A program made the translations under genes and the position numbers. From an uncultured bacterium (GTDB lineage: Bacteria; Verrucomicrobiota; Lentisphaeria; Victivallales; UBA1829): 37,572 nt of DNA. Positions 1 through 8,817 of the stretch are shown in pieces. How positions within the stretch are numbered: position 1 is the stretch's first letter; each line of letters starts with the position of its first letter. The stretch covers positions 1 through 37,572 of the forward strand of contig CASFTV010000036.1 of assembly GCA_949297765.1 (NCBI GenBank), in the 5' to 3' direction. The notes below the pieces were generated by a model, which made no database searches, was not told the DNA's origin, and saw only the letters and a program-made list of their open reading frames with translations.

Positions 1-3000
1 GGATGCGCCGAGATTCAGCGTCCTGGTTCCGGCAACCGTTCCGTTTTCTTCGCCGTTTCCGTGGATTCCGCCGGCCACCGTTCCGCCGGTGAGGGTCACC
101 ACCGCGTCACCGGTAACTTCCGCATTGTAGCCGCCCGCGTAGACATCGCCGCCGACCGTGCCGCCGGAAATCGTAATGGAAACATTTCCATTCGTAACCG
201 AAGTCGTTTTGACCTGATCGGTATTGGTGACGGCAGCGCCGCCGCCGTAAACACTTCCGGCAATCGCGGTATTACCGGAAACAACCACCGTCACATCGCC
301 GTACTGGGTGGCGCTCGGGGCGCTAAGTTTGGAGACATCCGCAGAGAAGTCAACCTGCTCGTAGCAGGCAAAACTTCCGCCGAATACATCGGTGGAAATC
401 ACGCTGTCGCCGGTCAATTCCATGTAGGTATTGCCATAGATTTCAGCGGTACGGCCATATGCGTCGACTCCATCGACGATCTTCTGGTATTCGTCAGCGT
501 AGTCGACGTAACTTCCGCCCGCGACCACAGAGCCATCACTGACCTTGGTCGAACCGCCGATCACCAGCTTGATTCCATATTCGCCTTCTGCGGCCTGATA
601 GGTGCCGTCTCCGGCATCAACGCCGATAACGGTGGTTCCGAACCAGTTGGTGTTGTTACCGCCGACAATGACGTCGGTGACAGTACCGCCGGTAATCTCC
701 ACATCGGTCTTTCCGACGATCTGGAAGGCGGCCTTCTCCTGCACTTCCGTTCCGGAAACAATACCGCCGCCATAGATTTCGCTGATGTTGGTCTCATCAC
801 CGGAAATGCGGAGCTTGGTCTCACCGACTTTCACGCGGGACATTGAGGCATACGCCTGACCGGCGCCGTAAACCCGGGCGCCCTTGTTGCTGCCGTCGAT
901 GATATTCCCGTCAGAATCATAGGTGTAACCGCTCATATTTTCAATGGTTACATCCGTGGATTCGGTAACCACCGATCCACCGGACTGGGCGCGACCCGCA
1001 CCAAAAACGCGACCGGTCCAGATGTTGCTGCCTTCCGAGTAGCCGTTGATTTCGAGGTTGGTCACTTTGACCACGGACTTGCCGCTGACAGCAGTTGCAT
1101 CCGTTCCGGTCGCACTGGAACCGGCAACGACATCGCCGTAGATCTTGGAATCGGTCACCGTGACGTTCGTGCTTGCGGTTGTGGAACTCTTTCCCGCTTT
1201 CGCCATGCCGCCGCCGACGATCTGAATTTTATCAGACTGTGTTCCGGGAACCGGCTGGAGACGGGTGAAATTAGAGACGTCCACCACGGTGTTCCCGGCA
1301 TCGCCGTTGAGACTGCCTCCAAAAATTCCTTTCACAACCTCTGTGCCGTCCACAACCACCTTGGTATCGCCGTCGACGTTGCTGTTATCGCCACCGCCGA
1401 AGACGTTACCGCTCACGGTTGCGGTATCAGTCAGGCTGACATTGGTACCGCCGGTCACCGTTCCGCCGCGATTTCCGCCGCCGTAGACGTTACCGTCCAC
1501 CTGTGCGCTGCCGGAGATTTTGACCGTGGTACTGGCAACGGCGGTTTTGTCGCTGCCGCCAATCACCTTTCCTGTGACCTTGGCATCCCCGGTGATGGTA
1601 ACGGATGCGGTGCCTCTGGTCTTTGCAGAAGTGGGGTTCGCATAACCGTAGCTGCCGCCGTAAACAGCGCTGTACGCCTCGGAGATCAGCGTGATTTCTC
1701 CACCGGAAATGGTGACGCTGCTGTTGCCTTTGACCAGACCGCCCCAGGCGCCGCCGCCGACAAGAGCATCGGCTTCAATGGTTCCGCTGTAGATGTTGAG
1801 GGTGCTGTCTCCGTTGACGGTGCCTCCTCCCGCACCCAGCAGGAACCAGGTGTTCAGATAAAGAGCGTCATTTGCGGCGCCGGCTTTCCCGATGTTCACC
1901 GTGGTGTTGCCGTAGACGGTCGCCGTAGTTCCCGCATACCCTGCACCGGAGAAATTCGGATCGCCCGTCTGGCTGCCCGCGGTAAAGGTGGAGGAAAGGT
2001 AGTTGGTCGTGATGTTGCCGTAGACCTTCGCATCGCAGCCGCTTTCCAGCGCATAGTAGACCTGCCAGCCGGCATTGGTATTGTTGATATCGACCAGATT
2101 GACGACGATGGCATCCTCATCAATCACGGAGTCCTTGGTGAAGTCAGCGGGTTTCGCCGAGGTGTTGACCTCTGTAACATTCTTGCCGACCACGGTAATC
2201 GCCTCAATATCGCCGGTAACGTTGAGGCGGATCGGGTTGTCATAACTCGTAACGCCATTGGGCAGCGCAAGCGCATTGCTCACGGTGTCGAACGCGTTGA
2301 GGCCGTAGTAAGCCTTCGTGCCGTCAACGAATGTCACCTCGTCATACGGATTGCGGCCCTTCCATTCGCTGTTGACGTAACGCTCTTCGGAGCCGTCCAG
2401 ATTGGTCAGATAGAGGTCGTTGTTGAACGTGCTGATGGTGTAGTTGTATGTATTATTGTTCAGGGTGATCGTGTCATAGCTGATTCCCGTCGCCGCACCG
2501 GTGTAGTCGATCAGCTTGTAGACTCCGGATTCAGCAGCTCCGGTCATATCAACCGTGATTGAGCCGATCTCGTCAACGTCATTGAATTCCAGAGAGGAAG
2601 AATAATCCATGGAAATCGAACCGTAGTTCGTCACGGATCCAGTCAGAGCTACCGAGGAGTTCTTCTCAATTTCCACGGTGGTTCCGGCATCCACCTTCAG
2701 GTTCACAGCAGAAAGCTGGGAAGAATTGCTCACCGTAATCGAAGAACCTTTGTTGATTGTCTGGTTGGATCCGAGATAGATATTTCCACCGATCATGAGT
2801 TCAGACTGATTGTCGAGCAGAACGGTTGCAGCATCCGCCATGGTGAGATCCTGACCGACATTCAGCCTGGAATTGTTCATGTTCAGCGCCGCATCAATTC
2901 CGGAAGCCCGGCTGCCGGTGGCAGTGTTGATGCCCAGATAAGTGTTGATGTTGACAAATGTATTGTTCAAGGTCCAGGACGCTTCCGCCGGCGAATCCTC

Positions 3001-6000
3001 GGGAACATCTCCCGTAATGGTCCGCGGAGAATCTCCTTCGATATTCTCGTGGTTCAGCTGAACTTGGGCCTGAGCCATATCTTTGCCGGTACCATTGACG
3101 ATAAAATGACTTCCGCGAGTCTGAATATCGGACTTCTCCACGGTCAGAGAACCGGTCTCAGTGATGGTCATCGTGCTGCCGTGGCCGAAAATATGCGCCT
3201 GACCGCTCGTCATTGTCACGTTTCCGTTCAGAGTAATGTCGGCAGCAAAATTACCGGCGTACTCCGGATAGGTGTCGGCATTATCGTAATAATAACCGAA
3301 CCAGATCGCGGAATCGGTAAGAATATTGATATCCTTGCCGAGTGTAATGGAAACTTTCTTCCCGCCGTTGCCGCGTGACTGATCCATACTGGTCAACAGT
3401 AATTCATGACCTGAAAGCCGGATGGTCCGAACTTCTCCCGCCACATTGGAATCAATCGTCACATCATCCTGGAATTTGAACCACATATCCGAGATCGGCG
3501 GATTTCCATTCTCCAGAGAGACATCGCTCTGCAACTCAATCTTCGATACGCCGCCCGCAGCAATCGTGGAATAGACCTTGTCCATATTGTCGAACGCGTT
3601 GAAGCCATAGTAGAAGCCATCCGCGACCTGTTCGCCGATGTCTCTGTCGCTCCACTTCGCATTGACCATCAGCGTTGTCATGTCGACATCCGCCGCGAAG
3701 AGATCGTTGTTGACAACCGTGAAGTTCTCATCCCAGTTCTCTTCGCCGATCAATGTCTTGTACTGGTCAGGCGAGTAAGAAGCGTCGCCGGTGTAATCCA
3801 ACAGTTTGTAGAGTCCGCCGGAGAAGCCTTCCATATCAATCGTGAGCGAGCCGCCGTCATCGGTGATCGTCTCGAACGCCACGGTCGAGGTGTAATCCAT
3901 GCTGACGGCACCGCCGAGCGTGATCTCACGCTCAACGCGGAACAGCGCATCGCTGGAAAGCGTCACTCCGCCAGTAGCCGTAATCACGGCATCGATCGCA
4001 GAGAATGTTGCCGCATCGACATCGACCGCACCCTTGAGGTGGGTGTAGCTGAAGGAAGCGGTTCCCTGATCGGAAACGTTGATCGCACCGTCGGCGCGCA
4101 GATAGAGACTGCCGTCGTAACCGGAACCCGCAAACAAGCTGCCGGTGCCGGAAACATTGACCTGGAACGCTCCATCGCTCTTGTCTTCACTGCTCGATCC
4201 GACATAAGCCGCGCCGCCGACCTTGAGGGTCGCGCCGCCGGAGATTTCCAGCGAATCGCTTTCGGTGTCGGTCTTGTATCCGAGTCGGAAATCCTTGCTC
4301 CAGCCGGTTGAAACGAACGCCCCGTCGGAGAGCGTATTCTCTCCGGTCATGACGATTTCGCTGCCGATGGTGTTGCTGGTGTAGCCGGCGGTGTCGTTGA
4401 TGCTGGTTTCCGCTCCGAATGCCACGCTGTTGAGATTCAGCAGACCGGTTCCAGCCGCCATGAATTCCGCATCCACATTGACCGCGCCCACAACATTGAC
4501 CACGCCGTTGTTGGTGACGCTCTGCGCGCTGAAGCTGCCGTTTGTGATATTGAGACTGCTCTTGCTGTTGAGCCCGACATCCGCCGTGGAGGCATCCAGT
4601 TCGCCGCCAGTCACGTTGACCACGCCGACCGCCTCGGCGTCGCCGACACTGCCGATCTGCAGAGTTTTGGCGACCTCCATTCTGCCGCCATCTTCCACAT
4701 TGACCGTAGCATCCTTGGAAACGGAGGCATCCGCACGATGACCAACCTTCAGACCGGAACCGAAGATCGCTTTGCCGTTCTTCAGGATATTGAGAACAGT
4801 CTCGCCTTCGTGTTCGCCGTAATCACCGCCGAGAGAGGCCGCTTCGGCACCGACAAGAGCGGCGGATTCAAACGTCGAAACGGCTCCGGAATCATCGTCG
4901 CCGACAGTGATTTCTCCACCCATACCGAAATAGCTGTTGGTCAACGTCACACTGCCGCCGTTCACAATCGACAGCTTGCCGCCTTCGCTCTGGTACAGCT
5001 GATTTACCGTGATTTCGCCGCCGTCAACCATGACGACGGAGGTCGCATAGAACTGAACCGAAAATCCGGCGGTCAGCGAGCCGCCGTTCGTCACATTGAG
5101 GACACCGGAGGCGCCGCCCCAGTCATCGCCGACATAAAGCCCGAAATCGTCGCCGTTGCTCGCCGTAACTTTGCCGCCGTTGATGTTCAGGACGCCGCTG
5201 CCTTTCGTCGTATAGTTGCCGACCAGGCCGCTGACATAAAGCGCACCGCCGGAGACGTTCAGTTCACCGCCCGCGTTCACATTCACTTCGGCGTCCTTCG
5301 TCTCGCGATGGCCGATTACCAGTCCGGCCTGCGCATTCACCACGCCGCCGTCATTGACATTGATCTGGGTCTTGAAGCCGGTTTCCTCATTGCTGATTCC
5401 GCCGAACGCGGAGGCTCCGGCGGAAGCCGGTTTCCCCGGCACCGAGCCGGTCAGATTCAGCGTGGCACCCGTCACATTGGTCACGCCGCCGGTCGCAAGA
5501 TAGCCGATGTTGACCGTTGCACCGTCGGAAATTGCCAGCGTCGCGCTCTCATCCATCGTCAGATTGGCATAGACGGTGAACGTGGTCCCGGCACCTGTGA
5601 TGACAACATCGCTCTCCGGAGCGAACCGGCCGCAGTTGCCGCCGCCGGTCACCTCGACCGCCGCACCGCCGGAAATCTCCAGACTCGTGGAAACCGCATC
5701 CGGATTTTCCAGACCGACAGTGAATTTCGTATTGGAGACCGAGCCTCCGGTAATCCTGTTGCCTTCTCCGGTATAGACGACCGTACCGCTGCCGGTCAGC
5801 GTATTGTTGAACTCGGTTCCGCCCTTGAAGTTCACCGTGCCGTCGTTGGTCAGCGTGGCGAAGGTCGCGGTGGCGGAGGAAATGTCGATGGTGCCGGTGT
5901 TCACGAAATTGTCATTGGCAAGCTCGCTCACATCGAAGGCGGCATTGTCCGCGATGACGATCTTGCCTTCATTCTGTGCATACGTGTAGCCGCCGGTTAC

Positions 6001-7998
6001 CGTTCTGCCGTCGGCGCTGTAAAGCCTGAAGAGACTGTCTTCGCCGGTGACGGTCAGCGTAACGCCTTCGGCGTTGGCAAAGGCAAGCGTATCCGCCTCG
6101 AACTTGCCGCCGTTGGAGATCGTTGCAAACATGCCGTCGGCGTACTGAGCATCCACACTTATGTGCTGATTCGCAGCGCTTGCCTCTCCGAAGGTCACCG
6201 CGCTGGCGCCGGAAACGGTCATGGTTCCATTGTTAGTGACCGTCATGCTGTCGCCGGTCGTGTATCCCAGCAGTTTCGGCGTCGCCCAGACGGACATCTT
6301 CATCGTTCCGCCGTCCACCACCAGCGAACCGCGGTTGTGAACCTCGCCAACGACATCGAGATTTCCGGTTACCACCAGTTCCGAATAGGGACGGATGTAG
6401 ATCGCACCGGAATTAGCAATTCCATTCGCATCATATTTCTCAACCGAAACATCCCCGGCGACCCGAACCTTCGCATAATAAACGCGCTCATTCTGGTCTC
6501 CTGTTACAACTCCTTGTTTCGATAAGCCGAAGCCAACATCCAGAAGACCGTCATCCAGTTTGCCTTTGATGTACAAGTCCACATTCGAGGCTTCGGCGAT
6601 CGTGAGAGTGCGGTTTTCCCCTTTTAATCCTTCCAGCATCAGCTGGGCGCTCTCCACGTTGCCGGAAAGGACATTATCCCCGGCGACAGCATTGATTTTT
6701 TCTGTTGTCGTGAGCGTTGTATTGTTCCAGGTGGCGATGCCGAATCCATCCATCTCCACGGTTGTTGTCGAGATATCCGCCAGAAGAGTGATGGTTTCAC
6801 CGGACTGAACCTCAGCCAGTGCGTCATCAAAACTCGTGAAGAATCTGTCACCAATCGAGGCGACATATCCGGCATCGTCATACACTTTGACGGTACCGTC
6901 GCTGTTCGGATAAAATGCCAGTCCGTCAGCGAGGGGCAATTTACTGTTCAAATCAACGTTGTTTTTATCCGTTCCGACAACCGTGAGGGTTGCATCGGTG
7001 ATCTTGCCGTCACTGTCGCGTTCCACATCGCCAACAATTGCGGCGGAACTCGGGCTTCCTGTATGATCGTTATCGCCAAGCATCGGCGGATTTTCCACGA
7101 TCTGGTCTTCCAGCGTAAAGTTTTCGCTGGTCGTGACATCGACCTTGTTATTCAGCAGAAGAGCTGGACCGTTCGCTGTATTTCCCAGATTGGCACCGGC
7201 AATCAGCCCGACGTTGCCGATATCGTTGGTCGCCGTAATCGACGATTGTTCGATGGTACAGCCTTCAATGGTATTCTGATAGTGCGCTATTCCGCAGATA
7301 CCGCCGATCCGGTCCGTTCCGGAAATGTCGATATTGGAGACCGTGGAATTGGCAATAACATTGCTTCCTTCGCCACGGTATCCCCAGATGCCGCCGACGT
7401 ATGATCCATCATTCAACGCCTTGATATAACTGCCGTCATTGCCCTCGACGGTACAGCCGCTGACGGTGGAGACATACCCGTTGCCGCCGATACCGCCGAT
7501 ATACCACCAGCCTTCAATTTCAATATCACCGGTGACGTGACAGTTGCTGATCTCCTTTCCGGTGAATCCGTATCCCACAATGGCACCGACATACAGGGAA
7601 CCTGTGATGTCAACGTTGTTGATCGTCAAATTTGTAATCGTTGCCGGAGAATTGGTGTAACCGAAAAAACCAACGTAGCAATTTGCCGCAATATTGCTCG
7701 TTCCCTTGGTAATCTTCAAATTGCTGATGGTCATCCCGTTGCCGTCGAAGGTCCCCTGGAAGGGGGCATCACTATTTCCGATCGGCGTCCATTCCTCGTT
7801 CTGAAGATCAATATCTGCAGTCAGCTTCACAGTCTGGCCTTTGAAAGAGAACTCCTGCTTGTTCTCCTTGAGCTGATTGACCGCGTCGCGAAACAGTTTA
7901 AGCTGTTCGAGCGACCCGATCTCATATTCTCCGGCACTGTTCTTTACCAGCGATGTGACGCCATCCGAATAGATTTCGTTTTCAAATGTGACTGCCAT
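1..7998 (-). CDS. Giant GLUG/beta-solenoid surface adhesin-like protein, C-terminus beyond window
   Basis: The minus strand reads open from ATG at 7998 to base 1, 2666 codons with no stop, so the protein is larger still. I checked the reading frame line by line through about the first 3.1 kb and by translation for the rest. Start context: AAAGG about 10 bases upstream. Residues 1-60 are a non-repetitive head. About 60-230 resemble GLUG repeats (FDGNGMTISNL, YVGAIVGYG, RIGGICG). The middle is made of Gly/Asn/Thr/Val-rich strands typical of autotransporter-like beta-solenoids. The last 650 visible residues repeat a motif of the form G-x-V-x-G-G (GNVYGGGN, GNVFGGGD, GSVYGGGA) every 30-45 residues. 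A roughly 130-residue module occurs twice. No signal peptide is visible although the composition is that of an exported adhesin. Role in surface attachment is inference; the export route and C-terminal anchor lie outside the window. Confidence 0.85.
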   Translation of the reverse strand, partial: MAVTFENEIYSDGVTSLVKNSAGEYEIGSLEQLKLFRDAVNQLKENKQEFSFKGQTVKLTADIDLQNEEWTPIGNSDAPFQGTFDGNGMTISNLKITKGTSNIAANCYVGFFGYTNSPATITNLTINNVDITGSLYVGAIVGYGFTGKEISNCHVTGDIEIEGWWYIGGIGGNGYVSTVSGCTVEGNDGSYIKALNDGSYVGGIWGYRGEGSNVIANSTVSNIDISGTDRIGGICGIAHYQNTIEGCTIEQSSITATNDIGNVGLIAGANLGNTANGPALLLNNKVDVTTSENFTLEDQIVENPPMLGDNDHTGSPSSAAIVGDVERDSDGKITDATLTVVGTDKNNVDLNSKLPLADGLAFYPNSDGTVKVYDDAGYVASIGDRFFTSFDDALAEVQSGETITLLADISTTTVEMDGFGIATWNNTTLTTTEKINAVAGDNVLSGNVESAQLMLEGLKGENRTLTIAEASNVDLYIKGKLDDGLLDVGFGLSKQGVVTGDQNERVYYAKVRVAGDVSVEKYDANGIANSGAIYIRPYSELVVTGNLDVVGEVHNRGSLVVDGGTMKMSVWATPKLLGYTTGDSMTVTNNGTMTVSGASAVTFGEASAANQHISVDAQYADGMFATISNGGKFEADTLAFANAEGVTLTVTGEDSLFRLYSADGRTVTGGYTYAQNEGKIVIADNAAFDVSELANDNFVNTGTIDISSATATFATLTNDGTVNFKGGTEFNNTLTGSGTVVYTGEGNRITGGSVSNTKFTVGLENPDAVSTSLEISGGAAVEVTGGGNCGRFAPESDVVITGAGTTFTVYANLTMDESATLAISDGATVNIGYLATGGVTNVTGATLNLTGSVPGKPASAGASAFGGISNEETGFKTQINVNDGGVVNAQAGLVIGHRETKDAEVNVNAGGELNVSGGALYVSGLVGNYTTKGSGVLNINGGKVTASNGDDFGLYVGDDWGGASGVLNVTNGGSLTAGFSVQFYATSVVMVDGGEITVNQLYQSEGGKLSIVNGGSVTLTNSYFGMGGEITVGDDDSGAVSTFESAALVGAEAASLGGDYGEHEGETVLNILKNGKAIFGSGLKVGHRADASVSKDATVNVEDGGRMEVAKTLQIGSVGDAEAVGVVNVTGGELDASTADVGLNSKSSLNITNGSFSAQSVTNNGVVNVVGAVNVDAEFMAAGTGLLNLNSVAFGAETSINDTAGYTSNTIGSEIVMTGENTLSDGAFVSTGWSKDFRLGYKTDTESDSLEISGGATLKVGGAAYVGSSSEDKSDGAFQVNVSGTGSLFAGSGYDGSLYLRADGAINVSDQGTASFSYTHLKGAVDVDAATFSAIDAVITATGGVTLSSDALFRVEREITLGGAVSMDYTSTVAFETITDDGGSLTIDMEGFSGGLYKLLDYTGDASYSPDQYKTLIGEENWDENFTVVNNDLFAADVDMTTLMVNAKWSDRDIGEQVADGFYYGFNAFDNMDKVYSTIAAGGVSKIELQSDVSLENGNPPISDMWFKFQDDVTIDSNVAGEVRTIRLSGHELLLTSMDQSRGNGGKKVSITLGKDINILTDSAIWFGYYYDNADTYPEYAGNFAADITLNGNVTMTSGQAHIFGHGSTMTITETGSLTVEKSDIQTRGSHFIVNGTGKDMAQAQVQLNHENIEGDSPRTITGDVPEDSPAEASWTLNNTFVNINTYLGINTATGSRASGIDAALNMNNSRLNVGQDLTMADAATVLLDNQSELMIGGNIYLGSNQTINKGSSITVSNSSQLSAVNLKVDAGTTVEIEKNSSVALTGSVTNYGSISMDYSSSLEFNDVDEIGSITVDMTGAAESGVYKLIDYTGAATGISYDTITLNNNTYNYTISTFNNDLYLTNLDGSEERYVNSEWKGRNPYDEVTFVDGTKAYYGLNAFDTVSNALALPNGVTSYDNPIRLNVTGDIEAITVVGKNVTEVNTSAKPADFTKDSVIDEDAIVVNLVDINNTNAGWQVYYALESGCDAKVYGNITTNYLSSTFTAGSQTGDPNFSGAGYAGTTATVYGNTTVNIGKAGAANDALYLNTWFLLGAGGGTVNGDSTLNIYSGTIEADALVGGGAWGGLVKGNSSVTISGGEITLISEAYSAVYGGSYGYANPTSAKTRGTASVTITGDAKVTGKVIGGSDKTAVASTTVKISGSAQVDGNVYGGGNRGGTVTGGTNVSLTDTATVSGNVFGGGDNSNVDGDTKVVVDGTEVVKGIFGGSLNGDAGNTVVDVSNFTRLQPVPGTQSDKIQIVGGGMAKAGKSSTTASTNVTVTDSKIYGDVVAGSSATGTDATAVSGKSVVKVTNLEINGYSEGSNIWTGRVFGAGRAQSGGSVVTESTDVTIENMSGYTYDSDGNIIDGSNKGARVYGAGQAYASMSRVKVGETKLRISGDETNISEIYGGGIVSGTEVQEKAAFQIVGKTDVEITGGTVTDVIVGGNNTNWFGTTVIGVDAGDGTYQAAEGEYGIKLVIGGSTKVSDGSVVAGGSYVDYADEYQKIVDGVDAYGRTAEIYGNTYMELTGDSVISTDVFGGSFACYEQVDFSADVSKLSAPSATQYGDVTVVVSGNTAIAGSVYGGGAAVTNTDQVKTTSVTNGNVSITISGGTVGGDVYAGGYNAEVTGDAVVTLTGGTVAGGIHGNGEENGTVAGTRTLNLGAS
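2210..2613 (-). repeat. Adhesin internal module, copy 2
   Basis: About residues 1796-1930 of the giant protein. It carries MDYSSS, GSITVDM, VYKLIDYTG, TFNNDLYLTNL, EWKGR and YYGLNAFD, matching copy 1 in order. It separates the strand-rich central part from the GGG-motif solenoid, so it may act as a spacer or cap domain (inference). Confidence 0.7.
3520..3900 (-). repeat. Adhesin internal module, copy 1
   Basis: About residues 1367-1493 of the giant protein. Shared landmarks with copy 2 are MDYTST, GSLTIDM, LYKLLDYTG, VVNNDLFAADV, a KW-SDR turn and YYGFNAFD, in the same order and spacing. The similarity is at protein level, which suggests an old internal duplication. Confidence 0.7.
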
Positions 7999-8048
7999 AC
8001 CCTCTGCCTTTCTTTTTTACTTTCTATTGTAATTGTATTGTTTCCCAT

Positions 8049-8102
8049 AAAAAACAAGAAGACGGCGGAACTTCGAGCAAAACAGCTCCGCAGTCTTCTT
8101 GT
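8049..8102 (-). terminator. Rho-independent terminator
   Basis: Arms 8054-8072 and 8084-8102 pair over 19 positions with two mismatches, and six T residues follow on the minus strand. The hairpin begins a few bases after the TGA of the small gene at 8106, so it ends that transcript. Since it lies about 50 bp before the giant gene, it could also attenuate readthrough into it. Confidence 0.8.
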
Positions 8103-8105
8103 CTT

Positions 8106-8538
8106 TCATAAGCAGTTGAATTTACGGCACTTGCCGTATATGCAATCCGTTTCACAGCCGCAGTCTCCTTTCCTTCCGGAAAAGGCCTTGACGGCTGGTT
8201 CGGAATATTCGGCGGCAATGCCGCAACACGGTTCTGATTCTTCGGATTGTCCTCCCGCCGATCAGCGCAAAAACGGTAATGCAGGGCTTCGCCAGCGCCG
8301 TCACATTTTCAATAAAACGAAGGGAGGAAATGGATTCTGCCACGGAACAGAAAAACTGAGGAGCCATCGGAGATGCTCCGATCCGGATAAGGGGTTCGTC
8401 TCCGGCGTTTCCTCCGGCCGGCGAAAAACTCCAGCGGGAAGAATCACTCAGATCCGCTCCGCAGACCGCGATCCACACTCCCAAGTCATCCCCGGAAACA
8501 GATTTAAGTTGCAACTGTTCCATTTTTTGGTGTTCCAC
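8106..8538 (-). pseudogene. Small Cys-rich unknown protein, frameshifted
   Basis: Not recognised. The first frame starts at GTG 8538 or ATG 8523 (MEQLQLKSVSGDDLG) and has GC-rich, coding-like codons to about 8260. The +1 frame then gives a convincing tail with eight cysteines, containing EPCCGIAAEYSEP, CGCETDCIYGKC and FNCL, and stops at 8106-8108 just before the terminator. Span is 433 nt, one more than a multiple of three, so one extra base in the G-run around 8251-8259 explains the break. Corrected, the protein would be about 138-143 residues. The uncorrected frame instead runs into an Arg-rich tail. The tail could be a metal-binding site (inference). A sequencing indel is possible, as is a genuine mutation. 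Confidence 0.55.
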
Positions 8539-8555
8539 TCGTACAAAAAGTACGA
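8539..8555. promoter_or_regulatory. Palindrome TCGTAC-N5-GTACGA, possible operator
   Basis: Perfect 6-bp arms around AAAAA directly abut the 5' end of the small minus-strand gene. The location in the leader between that gene and the AraC-type regulator fits an operator; which protein binds is unknown. Confidence 0.35.
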
Positions 8556-8764
8556 AAAACCTTTATATCATATATGAATTTATTTCAGGGAGTACTATAA
8601 TCGTCTCTCCCTTTTATTGCAATCGGATTTCATCTTTTTTTTTATTTTTTTTGCGAATTCCATTTCAGACGACATTTTTCCAGCATATCTTCCGGGAAGC
8701 AGGATTTTTTTCCGAATTCCTGCCGAATGTCACGAAATCGGCAGCAGAAATCCAGTTTTCAGTA
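8556..8764. other. Intergenic region between divergent genes
   Basis: AT-rich and T-tract-rich, with no gene seen. It contains TATA-like stretches near 8560-8578 that could form the minus-strand promoter of the small Cys-rich gene, but no confident -35 was found. A GCAGGA/TCCTGC inverted pair lies near 8699-8725. Confidence 0.4.
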
Positions 8765-8793
8765 TTGTCAGATCTTTCCTTCTGTGGTATAAT
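8765..8793 (+). promoter_or_regulatory. Sigma70-type promoter of the AraC/GH106 operon
   Basis: TTGTCA (8765-8770), 17-bp spacer, TATAAT (8788-8793). The predicted start of transcription is about 15-20 bases before the GGAGG (8804-8808) that serves the regulator ATG at 8818. No other good promoter is seen before the prepilin gene, so it probably drives 8818-13741. Confidence 0.8.
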
Positions 8794-8817
8794 GAAACAA
8801 AACGGAGGAACAAGAGG

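Noticed and set aside
1-2000. CRISPR-like or tandem DNA repeats at the left end
   Set aside because: The recurring GCCGCC-rich patterns are codons of the GGG solenoid motif; spacing and sequence vary, with no constant repeat and spacer.
4738-6525. 595-residue plus-strand open frame
   Set aside because: It is the antisense shadow of the giant minus-strand gene, whose frame runs unbroken through it and encodes recognisable repeats; this one has low-complexity antisense composition and no ribosome site.
7537-8577. 346-residue plus-strand open frame
   Set aside because: It crosses the start of the giant gene, the terminator hairpin and the small Cys-rich gene; no ribosome site or family.
8617-8817. 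N-terminal extension of the AraC-type regulator
   Set aside because: It would cover the promoter at 8765-8793; GGAGG and family length favour ATG 8818.
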